The translations under genes and the position numbers were made by a program. Below, in pieces: positions 7,778-16,390 of a stretch of DNA of 64,000 nucleotides (position 1 is its first letter; the number at the start of each line of letters is the position of its first letter). This DNA is from Rhodobacter sp. (GTDB lineage: Bacteria > Pseudomonadota > Alphaproteobacteria > Rhodobacterales > Rhodobacteraceae). The notes below the pieces were generated by a model. That model had not been told where the DNA came from, searched no databases, and worked only from the letters and a program-made list of their open reading frames with translations. The DNA lies in the NCBI GenBank assembly GCA_016704435.1, contig JADJAB010000012.1:62001-126000 (forward strand), written 5' to 3'.

Positions 7778-8470
7778 ATGATCCGCGGCATCGTCTTCGA
7801 CAAGGACGGCACGTTGTTCGATTTCAAGGCCAGCTGGGGGCGCTGGGCGGCGGATTTCATCGCCGGGCTGGCACGCGACGATGCTCATGCCCGCGATCTG
7901 GCGCAAGCGATCGGCTTTCTGCCCGAAACCGGAAGTTTCCAGCCCGACAGCCCGGTCATTGCGGCCACCGCCGCCGATATCGCCGCGGCCCTGCTGCCGC
8001 ATGTCGAGGGACACGACCTGGCCAGCCTGACCGAGGCCATCGACGATGCCGCCGCGGTCGTGGCAATGGCGGAAGCAGTGCCGCTGGTGCCGCTGTTCAC
8101 CGCCTTCCGGGCGCGCGGGCTGAAGCTGGGGGTTGCCACCAACGACAGCGAGGTTCCGGCCAAGGCACATCTGCAGCAGCACGGCCTGACTGGCCTGCTG
8201 GATTTCATCGCCGGCTACGATTCCGGGCATGGCGCCAAGCCGGGGCCGGGCATGTGCCTGGCCTTTGCCTCGGTCACCGGGCTTGACCCGGCGCAGGTGC
8301 TGATGGTGGGCGACAGCCGGCATGACCTCGAGGCCGGCCGCGCCGCCGGCATGCGGCCGGTGGCCGTGCTGACCGGCATCGCCCGCGCTGCCGACCTGGC
8401 CCCGCATGCCGAGGTGGTGCTGCCCGATATCGGCGCGCTTCCCGCCTGGCTGGACACGCAATCGGCCTGA
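7778..8470 (+). CDS. HAD-family phosphatase (phosphoglycolate-phosphatase-like)
   Basis: A 230-residue soluble hydrolase with all HAD motifs: FDKDGTLFDF at the N-terminus (nucleophile Asp and DxDGT), ATNDS (motif II Thr/Asn region), a Lys near GAKPGPGM and GDSRHD (motif IV Asp). The helical cap lies about residues 20-95. The Gph-like subgroup removes phosphate from small phosphosugars such as 2-phosphoglycolate; the exact substrate is open. The start at 7778 has AGGGAGTGCG before it. Confidence 0.85.
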   Translation: MIRGIVFDKDGTLFDFKASWGRWAADFIAGLARDDAHARDLAQAIGFLPETGSFQPDSPVIAATAADIAAALLPHVEGHDLASLTEAIDDAAAVVAMAEAVPLVPLFTAFRARGLKLGVATNDSEVPAKAHLQQHGLTGLLDFIAGYDSGHGAKPGPGMCLAFASVTGLDPAQVLMVGDSRHDLEAGRAAGMRPVAVLTGIARAADLAPHAEVVLPDIGALPAWLDTQSA

Positions 8471-8574
8471 CAAAGCCCATCCATGGGCGAAAAACGACCA
8501 ATTCACGTCGCTGCCGCAGCGCGCATTGCGGCCTTTCCTCCGTCATCCTGCGGCTCAGGACAGGAGACCTACCG

Positions 8575-10131
8575 ATGACCGAAGAGCCGGGCCGCAAGCG
8601 CCGCGCCGGGGGGCGTGCCGGGATGAAGATCCGCGCAGGGTCTGCCGCCATCGACCAGATGCCGTGGCGCATCCCCGTCAACCCCGACCGCCCGACCGAA
8701 CCGCTGGACGCCGAGGGTGTGCAGCGCATCCACAAGGGCGCGATGCGCATCCTGTCGGACATCGGGATCGAATTCCTCAACCCGGACGCCGTGGCGCATC
8801 TGAAAGCCGCAGGCTGCGTGGTGAACGGCACCAACGTCCGCATGGACGAGGATTTCGTGATGGAGATGGTGGGCCGGGCGCCGGCGTCCTGCACCATCAC
8901 GCCGCTCAACCCCGAGCGCGAGATCGTGATCGGCGGCAAGAACATGGTCTTCATCAACGTCTCGTCGCCGCCGAACGCCTGGGACATGGAGCGCGGCAAA
9001 CGCTCGGGCGATTTCGAGACGTTCAAGGACTTCATCAAGCTGACGCAGTATTTCAACTGCATCCACGTCGCCGGGGGATACCCGGTGGAGCCGATCGACA
9101 TCCACCCCGCGGTCCGCCATCTGGACTGCGTCCGTGAAAAGCTGGTGCTGACCGACAAGGTCTGCCACGCCTATTCGTTGGGTGCCGAGCGGGTCGAAGA
9201 TGTGATGGAGATGGTGCGCCTGGCAGGCGGGCTGTCGGAAGCGGAATTCCAGGCGAAACCGCGGATGTATACCAACATCAACTCGGTTTCGCCGCTGAAG
9301 CACGACTACCCGATGCTGGACGGCGCGATGCGGCTGGCCAAACGCCGCCAGCCGGTGGTGATCACGCCCTTCACGCTGGCCGGTGCGATGGCGCCGGTGA
9401 CGATGTCGGGCGCGGTGACGCTGTCGATTGCCGAGGCTTTGGCGGCGTTGGCGCTGCTGCAATACATCGCGCCGGGCTGCCCGGTGGCGATCGGCACCTT
9501 CACCAGCAACGTCGACATGAAGTCGGGCGCACCGGCCTTCGGCACCCCGGAATACATGCGGGCGACGCAGATGACCGGGCAACTGGTGCGGTTCTACGGC
9601 GTGCCGATGCGGGCCTCGGGTGTCTGTGCGGCCAACGTGCCGGACGGCCAGGCGATGTGGGAGACCTGCAACTCGCTGTGGTCGGCGGTGCAGTCGGGCA
9701 CCAACATGGTCTACCACGCGGCGGGCTGGCTGGAGGGCGGGCTGATCGCATCCCCCGAGAAGTTCATCATGGACTGCGAGGTCCTGCAGATGATCCAGCG
9801 CTATTTCGAAGAGGCGACCTTCGCCACCGAAGAGGAAGACATCGCCATCGACGCGATCCGCGAGGTCGGGCCGAACGGGCACTACTTCGGCATCCAGCAC
9901 ACCCAGGACCGCTATCAGGAGGCGTTCTATCAGCCCTTCGTGTCGGACTGGCGCAACTACGAGGCCTGGGAGCTGGACGGCTCGGTCTGGACGCAGGAAC
10001 GCGCGCACCGGATCTACAAGCAGATCATGGCCGAGTTCGAGCCGCCACCGATGAACGGCGAGCACCACGAAGCGCTGATCCGCTTTGTCGAACGCCGCAA
10101 GCAGGAAGGCGGCGCGCCGACCGATTTCTGA
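8575..10131 (+). CDS. MttB-family (trimethylamine methyltransferase superfamily) protein, non-pyrrolysine
   Basis: A 518-residue TIM-barrel methyltransferase. Family members move a methyl group from a quaternary or tertiary amine to a cobalamin protein. The frame is open throughout with no in-frame amber codon, so it belongs to the non-pyrrolysine branch, which includes the glycine betaine enzyme MtgB and enzymes for carnitine- and proline-betaine-like compounds. GGAGACCTACCG precedes the ATG. No corrinoid protein or reactivation enzyme is present nearby, so partners must be elsewhere. It converges on an operon (10156-15369) with RidA and aldehyde dehydrogenase genes, suggesting use of an N-methylated compound. 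The substrate is unknown. Confidence 0.85.
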   Translation: MTEEPGRKRRAGGRAGMKIRAGSAAIDQMPWRIPVNPDRPTEPLDAEGVQRIHKGAMRILSDIGIEFLNPDAVAHLKAAGCVVNGTNVRMDEDFVMEMVGRAPASCTITPLNPEREIVIGGKNMVFINVSSPPNAWDMERGKRSGDFETFKDFIKLTQYFNCIHVAGGYPVEPIDIHPAVRHLDCVREKLVLTDKVCHAYSLGAERVEDVMEMVRLAGGLSEAEFQAKPRMYTNINSVSPLKHDYPMLDGAMRLAKRRQPVVITPFTLAGAMAPVTMSGAVTLSIAEALAALALLQYIAPGCPVAIGTFTSNVDMKSGAPAFGTPEYMRATQMTGQLVRFYGVPMRASGVCAANVPDGQAMWETCNSLWSAVQSGTNMVYHAAGWLEGGLIASPEKFIMDCEVLQMIQRYFEEATFATEEEDIAIDAIREVGPNGHYFGIQHTQDRYQEAFYQPFVSDWRNYEAWELDGSVWTQERAHRIYKQIMAEFEPPPMNGEHHEALIRFVERRKQEGGAPTDF

Positions 10132-10155
10132 GGTCCGGCGCAGGCGGCGGCGGGC

Positions 10156-10512
10156 CTAGCGTTCCGCCAGGCTTGCCACCGCCACCATTTCGACCCGCAT
10201 GCCGGGGCGGGCCAGGGCCACGCCGCAGGTTGCGCGGGCGGGCGGTGTGCCGGGGTCGACCCAGGCATCCCAGACTGCGTTCATGCCCTGGAAATCGGCC
10301 ATGTCGGCCAGCCAGACCTGCACCGAAACCACATCTGACTTGCTGCCGCCCAGATCTGCCATCACCTTGTCGATGGCATCCAGGACCTGCCGGGTCTGGA
10401 CCTTGATACCGGCGGCAAGATCCTCGGGGATCTGCCCGGCGAGAAAGACGATCTCTCCGACGCGGACGGCCTCGCTCATCCTCGGGCCGGGGCGATGGTG
10501 GGTGGCGGTCAT
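10156..10512 (-). CDS. RidA/YjgF/Rid-family protein
   Basis: A 118-residue protein covering the whole Rid domain: VGEIVFLAGQIPEDLAAGI, the QTRQVLDAIDKVMADLGG helix, and the conserved end with ARATCGVALARPGMRVEMVAVA, including the Arg that binds the carboxylate in active Rid proteins. Such proteins hydrolyse reactive 2-aminoacrylate-type imines or enamines to keto acids and ammonia. It is the last gene of the ALDH operon, 18 bases after DUF3726, which suggests that an imine or enamine intermediate arises in this pathway. Confidence 0.88.
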   Translation of the reverse strand: MTATHHRPGPRMSEAVRVGEIVFLAGQIPEDLAAGIKVQTRQVLDAIDKVMADLGGSKSDVVSVQVWLADMADFQGMNAVWDAWVDPGTPPARATCGVALARPGMRVEMVAVASLAER

Positions 10513-10530
10513 GGGCGGTCCTTTCCGGGG

Positions 10531-11238
10531 CTATTCGTTGTCGCTGCCGGCGCTGCCGGCTCCGGCGCGCGATTGCTTTGAAGGCGGAACGGTGGTCTGC
10601 ATCGCCAGCGCGTTCAGCCCGGCGAGTGTCGCGGCATCGCAGCCCTGCGCCGCCCCTCGCGCGGTGCCGGCCAGCGGGGCCGCATCGGCGGCCAGGGTCA
10701 GTGTCGCCGCCTGCAGCGCCGCGAGATCCGTCAGATCGCCCGCCATCGCCCCGCGACCGTCCAGCCGCAGGGTGCTGCCCTCCCATTTCAGGGTGACGCC
10801 GCAGCCCAGCCGCGTTGCGATGCCTGCCAGGAAGGGCAGCAGCAGAACCGGCCGGCCAACCGGACCGAGGGTCAAGCCCGCCGTCAGCGCCGCTTCGGGC
10901 AGGCCGCAATGATCGCCCAGCGTGGCGCCCAGCGCGATCGGGCAAAGCCTGCCCCCGGAGGCGGCGCGCCACTGGCCCGGCCCGGGTTCTGGCGCCAGGT
11001 CGCGCCAGGCCTTGCCTGCCTCTGCTGTCAGTTGCGCCAAAAGCGCCGCCGGGCCGTCAAGGCCATGCTCCGACAACCACCCGGCGGCAAAGCCCGCCTC
11101 CTCGGCCATGCCCCAGCTCATCCCGGCGCCACGGGCAGCCTTGGTGCAGAGCGATTCGATCTCGTTGCGCGACAGTCGGGCCGGGGTGGCCGGATGAAAG
11201 GTGCCCGATTGGGTCGGATCGTTGGGTTCAGGTTTCAT
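10531..11238 (-). CDS. DUF3726 family protein
   Basis: A 235-residue soluble protein matching DUF3726: SRNEIESLCTKAARGAGMSWGMAEEAG near the N-terminus, followed by an Ala/Leu/Gly-rich middle. The family has no known function. The ATG at 11238 overlaps the stop of the upstream gene as ATGA, so it is translated together with the 558-residue protein. The SRNEI...KAARGAG pattern superficially resembles the N-terminus of Ldh2-type dehydrogenases (which start with a helix leading to RGH), but the catalytic parts of those enzymes are not visible. Confidence 0.75.
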   Translation of the reverse strand: MKPEPNDPTQSGTFHPATPARLSRNEIESLCTKAARGAGMSWGMAEEAGFAAGWLSEHGLDGPAALLAQLTAEAGKAWRDLAPEPGPGQWRAASGGRLCPIALGATLGDHCGLPEAALTAGLTLGPVGRPVLLLPFLAGIATRLGCGVTLKWEGSTLRLDGRGAMAGDLTDLAALQAATLTLAADAAPLAGTARGAAQGCDAATLAGLNALAMQTTVPPSKQSRAGAGSAGSDNE

Positions 11239-12911
11239 CCTTTGGCCTCGTCGGTCAGGTCCAGCGGGTAGGGTGCGCCCTGGAACAGGCTGATCCGCAC
11301 CCATTTGTCGGAGCGCGGGTCGAAATGGCTGGCACCGAAGAAGGCCAGCTTGCAGCGCATCAGGTCGATCGGCAGCATGTCGGCGGCGATCAGGTTGTCG
11401 CGCACTTCGCCGTAGGGGTGGCGCGCGGCGATCTGCGCGCGCCGCGCCATGAAGCGGTGCTCGGGGTGGCGCAGCAGAAAGGCGGCGACGGTGGCATCTT
11501 CCGGCCAGCCGTCCAGCGCGGCGTCAAGGTCCTGCGCCACGCGGGCGGTGCACAGCGGCTGCTCGCGTTCGGCGCCGTCATCGGTGGCGCGCTCGCCCAG
11601 CCGGGGCTCCAGCTTTTCTTCCGACACATACCAGAAGCGGGCGTGGTTCTCTGGCCGGGCGAAGTCTGTCCGCAGGGCCCAGCCGTAACGCTCCTGCATG
11701 ATCGCGCGCAGCCCGGCGACTGGCATCGCGCCGTCGATGCGGAAGCTGGCGCTTTCGTCGGCGCTCATCGTGGCGGCAAGGTCGTCGACGACGGCGCCAT
11801 GCGGTTCCAGCACCAGGGCGAACAGCATTTCCTGCCCTTCCAGCGTCAGGGTCGCCTCGCCCCAGCGCCACAGCGCGTCCCAGGGCCGCGCGGCATCGCC
11901 GGGAAAGCTGTTCAGCCGTTTGCCGATGTGGTCCAGGTCCATGCGCAGGTCGGCCAGCTTCGCGATCTGGATCGGATGGTTCGAGCGCCAGCTGGCGGCA
12001 TTGTCGCGGGCCTCGGCTAAGGCGCGGGTCAGGGCGGCGATCGCATCGGGCGTGGCCGTTGGCAACCCGCGCACCCGCGCCAGTGCGGTTTCGCGCGCCG
12101 CCATCCAGTTGTTGAGCAGCACCGGATGGCGGACCAGAAACGGCGCCATGCCCAGCCCGGTCGAATTGCCGACGCCCAGGCGGGCCTTGATCGCGGGCGC
12201 CATGCGCACGGCTGCGGCACCGCCCTTTGCCGCCGCCAGATGCTCGACGATGTCGACGGTGAACTGCCGGGTCAGCCAGACCGACAGCATCTCGGCCTGA
12301 AAGGGGGCCGCAAGCTCTGCCCGGTCGGCAATCACCGCGCGGTCGGCGGCGCCGAACTTGCCCGCGCCATAGACCGCCGTGGTGCGCATCAGGTAGCCCA
12401 CCGCCGCAATCTCGACCGGGTCGGGCTGGCGGCCCGCGGCCAGCCGGTCCACGACATGCGCCCATAGCCGGACCGACCGGTTGGCCCGGCTGAGCGACAG
12501 CTCGCGCGGGGTGATCCGCCCGGCCTCCTGCAGCGGCACGTTGGCCTGCAGCCGGTCCAGATCGGCCGGCGTGGGCGTGCCGTCGACCAGCGCGAAGGTC
12601 GCGTCCCAGGCGGTGGCGATCACCCGGTCCGAGCGCATCTCGTCGGGCAGGTCATGCGCAAAGGCGACAAGGCTGTAGCTCCGCACCGGCCCGATGGCGC
12701 GATAGACCGCACGGCCGACGCCCCTTGCGTCCACCTCCCAGACCGGCCGGTCAAAGTGCCAGCCTTCGTTGGCCATCCGCCGCAGCATCACCCGAAGGAA
12801 CGACAGCCGGGTCGGGTGGGCCGACCCCATCCGGGCCAGCCGCATCACCGTTTCCGGCGGGCGGAGAGCTGCCGCAGCGGTCGGGCCGGCGGGAGTGATC
12901 GCGCCGGTCAT
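11235..12911 (-). CDS. conserved protein of unknown function, 558 residues
   Basis: I do not recognise a domain with known function. The protein is soluble (no signal peptide, no membrane segment), rich in Ala, Arg and Trp, with a helical look and two notable stretches: GVGNSTGLGMAPFLVRHPVLLNNWM in the middle region (about 280-304) and, near the end, LIAADMLPIDLMRCKLAFFGA with a highly polar SHFDPRSDKWVRISLFQGAPYPLD-like ending. It overlaps both neighbours as ATGA (dipeptidase-like gene before, DUF3726 after), so it is a core part of the operon. It could be an enzyme acting on the methylated amine product; nothing in the sequence proves this. Confidence 0.75.
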   Translation of the reverse strand: MTGAITPAGPTAAAALRPPETVMRLARMGSAHPTRLSFLRVMLRRMANEGWHFDRPVWEVDARGVGRAVYRAIGPVRSYSLVAFAHDLPDEMRSDRVIATAWDATFALVDGTPTPADLDRLQANVPLQEAGRITPRELSLSRANRSVRLWAHVVDRLAAGRQPDPVEIAAVGYLMRTTAVYGAGKFGAADRAVIADRAELAAPFQAEMLSVWLTRQFTVDIVEHLAAAKGGAAAVRMAPAIKARLGVGNSTGLGMAPFLVRHPVLLNNWMAARETALARVRGLPTATPDAIAALTRALAEARDNAASWRSNHPIQIAKLADLRMDLDHIGKRLNSFPGDAARPWDALWRWGEATLTLEGQEMLFALVLEPHGAVVDDLAATMSADESASFRIDGAMPVAGLRAIMQERYGWALRTDFARPENHARFWYVSEEKLEPRLGERATDDGAEREQPLCTARVAQDLDAALDGWPEDATVAAFLLRHPEHRFMARRAQIAARHPYGEVRDNLIAADMLPIDLMRCKLAFFGASHFDPRSDKWVRISLFQGAPYPLDLTDEAKG

Positions 12912-13921
12912 GCCCGTGCCGCCGTCTGCTGCGGGGTGGCAAGCGCCCTTGCGGCAAAGCCGGCTTCGAAGAACCGCAACCAGTTGCCGCCCATCACTGC
13001 GGCTACCTCGGCCCTGGCCATCCCGACGGCGGCCAGACCGTCCGCGATGGCGCCGAAATCCCGGTTATCGGCGAACCAGCCCGGCATCGGCGGAAAGCCG
13101 GGGGCGCTGGCGCTGCCCTCGCCATAGTCGGCGGCCTTGGTCCAGCGGCCCACGCGCATCCATTCCACCACGCTGTCGGGCTGATCCTGGCACAGATCGG
13201 TGCCGATGCCGACGTTCCCGATTCCCATCAGATCGGCGGTGCGCGCGATCATCTCGCAGAACTCTGGCAGGGTGCAGGCGCTGCCGCCCTTCAGGTGATG
13301 CGGATAGACCGAAAAGCCCAGCATCCCGCCGCTTTGCCCCAGCGCGCGCAGCACCGTGTCGGATTTGTTGCGCCGTGCGGCGTGCCAGCTGGCCGGATTG
13401 GCATGGGTTATGGCGATCGGGCGGGTTGAATGCTCGATCGCCTGCAGGGTGGAGCGTTCGGCCGAATGGCTCATGTCGACCACCATGCCGACGCGGTTCA
13501 TCTCGGCCACCACTTCGCGGCCCATCCGGGTCAGGCCAGTATCCTCGGCCTCGTAGCAGCCCGAGGCCAGCAGCGACTGGTTGTTGTAGGTCAGCTGCAT
13601 GAAGCGCAGGCCAAGGCTGTGCAGGATCTCGACCAGGCCGATGTCGTCCTCGATGCAGCTGGGGTTCTGCGCGCCGAAGAAGATCGCGGTGCGTCCGGTC
13701 TGGCGGGCAAGGGCCACGTCTGCGGCGGTGCGGCCCTGGAAGATCAGGTTCGGGAATGCCTCGAACCAGCGGTTCCAGCGCTCGATCTGCAACACGGTTT
13801 CGCGAAAGGTCTCGTGGTAGGTGATGGTGACATGCACCGCATCCACCCCGCCGGCTCGCATCTGCGAGAAGACCTTTTCCGACCAGTTGGCATATTGCAG
13901 CCCGTCGATCAGCGGCGTCAT
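12908..13921 (-). CDS. membrane dipeptidase (peptidase M19) family protein lacking the HxD motif
   Basis: A 337-residue TIM-barrel metal-dependent hydrolase family protein, without signal peptide. The M19 features VVDMSHSAERS, ITHANPAS and IGTDLCQD are present, but the N-terminal His-x-Asp metal pair, normally DGHxD, is replaced by DGLQYANW. The Glu bridging residue region CIEDD is kept in part. It therefore belongs to a divergent branch and may cleave something other than a dipeptide, for example an amide or N-acyl bond in the compound used by this operon. It overlaps ALDH upstream and the 558-residue gene downstream by four bases each. Confidence 0.8.
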   Translation of the reverse strand: MTPLIDGLQYANWSEKVFSQMRAGGVDAVHVTITYHETFRETVLQIERWNRWFEAFPNLIFQGRTAADVALARQTGRTAIFFGAQNPSCIEDDIGLVEILHSLGLRFMQLTYNNQSLLASGCYEAEDTGLTRMGREVVAEMNRVGMVVDMSHSAERSTLQAIEHSTRPIAITHANPASWHAARRNKSDTVLRALGQSGGMLGFSVYPHHLKGGSACTLPEFCEMIARTADLMGIGNVGIGTDLCQDQPDSVVEWMRVGRWTKAADYGEGSASAPGFPPMPGWFADNRDFGAIADGLAAVGMARAEVAAVMGGNWLRFFEAGFAARALATPQQTAARA

Positions 13922-15369
13922 TGCGGCGCCCCCGCCGCGACATAGGCGGTCTTGACGGTGGTGTAGAATTCGGCGGCATAGCGGCCCTGTTCGCGTGGGC
14001 CATAGGACGACGCGCCGCGCCCGCCGAACGGCACATGATAGTCGGTGCCCGCGGTCGGCAGGTTCACCATCACGCAGCCCGCCCGCATGTTGGCGCGGAA
14101 ATGGCTGGCGCGGGCCAGGCTGCGGGTCATGATCCCGGCGGTCAGGCCGAACGCGCTGTCGTTGGCGAGGGCCAGCGCCTCGTCATAGCCCTCGGCCTTG
14201 ATGACACAGGTGATTGGCGCGAACATTTCTTCGCGGTTGATCCGCATGGCGTTGGAGGTGCCGGCAAAGACCGCGGGGGCCATGAAATGGCCCTTGGTCG
14301 GCCGCTCCAGCCTTTCGCCGCCGCACAGCAGCTGGGCACCTTCGGATTGGCCCAGGGCGATGTAGTCAAGGTTCTGCTGCAACTGGCCGTCCGAGACAAC
14401 CGGCCCGATCTGGGTGCCCGCTTCCAGCGCATGACCGACCTTCAGCGCCTTTGCCGCCACCGTCAGCTTTTCGACAAAGGCGTCATGCACCGCGCGATGC
14501 ACGATCAGCCGCGAGGCGGCGGTGCATTTCTGCCCGGTGCCACCGAAGGCGGAATTGGCCGCATGGGCGACGGCCAGGTCCAGATCGGCGTCGTCCATCA
14601 CCAGCATCGGGTTTTTCGAGCCCATCTCCATCTGCAGCTTGGTCATGTTCGCAATCGCGCTGGCCGCGATGCCCCGGCCAACCGCGACCGAGCCGGTAAA
14701 GCTGATCGCATCGACCAGCGGGCTTTCGACCAGCCGCTGCCCGACCTCGCGGCCGGGGCCCGAGACCAGGTTGAAGAGGCCCGGCGGAATGTCCTGCCGG
14801 GAGATGATCTCGGTCAGCGCCACGGCGCTGGCTGGGGTCAGGTTGGCGGGCTTCCAGACCACCGCATTGCCGAAGGCCAGCGCCGGCGCGATCTTCCAGG
14901 CCGGGGTGGCGACGGGGAAATTCCACGGGCTGATGATCGCCACCACGCCGACGGGTTCACGCCGCACGTCGATCTCGATCCCCGGCCGCACGCTTTCGGC
15001 CAGATCGCCATGCCCACGCAGCGCCTCGGCGGCGAAGTAGGTGAAAAACTGGCCGGCGCGGAAGACCTCGCCCTTGCCTTCTGCCAAGGGCTTGCCCTCT
15101 TCGCGCGACAGCATCTGCCCGATCTCTTCGGCCCGCGCCATCAGCTCTGTCCCGATCGCCATCAGGACATCGTGGCGTTTCTGCACCCCGGCGCGCCACC
15201 AGAGCGGCTGTGCCTTCCGCGCGGCCTCCAGCGCCTCGTCCAGCTGTGCCGCGTCGGCCTGGCCGTAGCTGCCGATCATGTCGGACAGATCCGAGGGGTT
15301 GCGGTTCTCGATCCCCGCGGCGCCCGGCTGCCACCTGCCGGCGATATGGATCCCTGTGGTCGATGACAT
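13918..15369 (-). CDS. NAD(P)-dependent aldehyde dehydrogenase
   Basis: A 483-residue enzyme of the ALDH superfamily. The cofactor-binding SPWNFPVATPAWKIAPAL, WKPAN, the catalytic Glu in LQMEMGSKNP and the catalytic Cys in GTGQKCTAASR are all present, and the C-terminal end (PFGGRGASSYGPREQG) is complete. The closest general group is 2,5-dioxovalerate/alpha-ketoglutaric-semialdehyde and succinate-semialdehyde dehydrogenases; the substrate is not certain. It is the first gene of the - strand operon with RidA at its end, divergent from a LysR gene that probably controls it. Length is normal for the family. Confidence 0.9.
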   Translation of the reverse strand: MSSTTGIHIAGRWQPGAAGIENRNPSDLSDMIGSYGQADAAQLDEALEAARKAQPLWWRAGVQKRHDVLMAIGTELMARAEEIGQMLSREEGKPLAEGKGEVFRAGQFFTYFAAEALRGHGDLAESVRPGIEIDVRREPVGVVAIISPWNFPVATPAWKIAPALAFGNAVVWKPANLTPASAVALTEIISRQDIPPGLFNLVSGPGREVGQRLVESPLVDAISFTGSVAVGRGIAASAIANMTKLQMEMGSKNPMLVMDDADLDLAVAHAANSAFGGTGQKCTAASRLIVHRAVHDAFVEKLTVAAKALKVGHALEAGTQIGPVVSDGQLQQNLDYIALGQSEGAQLLCGGERLERPTKGHFMAPAVFAGTSNAMRINREEMFAPITCVIKAEGYDEALALANDSAFGLTAGIMTRSLARASHFRANMRAGCVMVNLPTAGTDYHVPFGGRGASSYGPREQGRYAAEFYTTVKTAYVAAGAPQ

Positions 15370-15443
15370 CGCGTTCTCTCCCCTGTTGGCGCAACACTAG
15401 ACGCCGGTGCTGACTTAAGGCAATCTTGAAGTGTTGAACTGAA

Positions 15444-15460
15444 TTTCAGGAAATCTGAAA
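15444..15460. promoter_or_regulatory. LysR-type operator palindrome
   Basis: TTTCAGGAAATCTGAAA is a perfect inverted repeat with 6-base arms and a 5-base spacer. It lies between the divergent ALDH operon and LysR gene and its last base is the first base of the LysR ATG. Binding there would block LysR expression, while it stands about 75 bases upstream of the ALDH start, the usual distance for LysR activation. Function is inferred. Confidence 0.5.
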
Positions 15461-16362
15461 TGAACATCAAGCTTGAGATGCTTCGGGTGTTTCGCATCGT
15501 GGCCGAGCGCGGCGCCCTGGCGCTGGCGGCCGACGCGCTGGGGCGCAGCCCCTCGGCGGTGTCGATGATGCTGGCGCAGCTGGAGGCCGAGATCGGCGCG
15601 CCGCTGTTCGAGACCGACCGCAAGAACCGGCTGACCAAGCTGGGCGAGATGATCCTGGCCGAGGCGGTGCGGGCGACCGATGTCTTCGCCTCCAGCACCG
15701 AGGCGATCCGGCGGGTCACCGCCTCGATCGCCGGCACGGTGCGGGTCGCCGCGGTGCCGTCGGTGACGGTGACCCTGCTGCCCGGCGCGATCGCCGCCTT
15801 TCGCAAGTCCCGCCCCGACGTGCGGCTGGAGATCAGCGATCTCGACAGCGCCGCGGTGCGTCGCCGCATCAGAACGGACGAGGCCGATATTGGCATCGTC
15901 ACCGCGGCCGCCGACGACCCGGCCGCCGAGGGCGAAGAGATCATGGCCGACCGGCTGGGCATCGCCTATCGGCTGGGCGGGCCGATCGACCGGGCGCTGG
16001 GCGCAGGGGCCGGTCCGGGCTGGGCGCTGTTGCAGCTGGAGCCGCTGATCGCCAACCCGCTGTGCGATCTGGTGCAAAGCCCGATGGTGGCCGCGCTGGT
16101 CGCCGGATGCACCCTTCAGGCCCGCAACACCACGGCGCTCTTGTCCTTCGTGCGCGAGGGCCTTGGCGCGACGGTGCTGCCCGACAGCGCGTTGTCGCAT
16201 TGCCCCGAGGGTCTCGGCTTTGTCAGCCCGGACGATCCGCCGGCGCGGCGCGGTTTGCGGATGATCACCAATCCCGGTCGCCGCCTGAACCCGGCCGCCG
16301 GTGAGTTCCGGTCCTTTCTGGCAAGCCATGCCCGCCGTGCCGATGCGCCGGTGTCGGACTAA
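15460..16362 (+). CDS. LysR-family transcriptional regulator
   Basis: A 300-residue regulator with the LysR winged helix at residues 1-60 (LEMLRVFRIVAERGALALAADALGRSPSAVSMMLAQLEAEIG) and an effector domain from about residue 90 to 295. The start codon overlaps a perfect palindrome. It is divergent from the ALDH-dipeptidase-DUF3726-RidA operon, which is its likely target. The effector is probably the substrate or an intermediate of that pathway. The gene ends just before an artefactual GC-only stretch. Confidence 0.88.
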   Translation: MNIKLEMLRVFRIVAERGALALAADALGRSPSAVSMMLAQLEAEIGAPLFETDRKNRLTKLGEMILAEAVRATDVFASSTEAIRRVTASIAGTVRVAAVPSVTVTLLPGAIAAFRKSRPDVRLEISDLDSAAVRRRIRTDEADIGIVTAAADDPAAEGEEIMADRLGIAYRLGGPIDRALGAGAGPGWALLQLEPLIANPLCDLVQSPMVAALVAGCTLQARNTTALLSFVREGLGATVLPDSALSHCPEGLGFVSPDDPPARRGLRMITNPGRRLNPAAGEFRSFLASHARRADAPVSD

Positions 16363-16390
16363 CGCTCTTCCATACGATGCGGGGGGTGAC

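Noticed and set aside
8471..8574. Search for a cobalamin riboswitch before the mttB-like gene
   Set aside because: The leader is only about 100 bases, has no B12-box-like sequence, and shows only a six-base stem near 8477-8490.
8575..10131. Pyrrolysine in the MttB-like protein
   Set aside because: The frame has no internal amber codon and is full length, so it belongs to the non-pyrrolysine branch.
16361..16380. ACGCTCTTCC near the GC-only stretch, similar to the end of an Illumina adapter
   Set aside because: Only ten bases match and the following bases differ from the adapter, so chance is possible; noted only as a weak support for an assembly fault.
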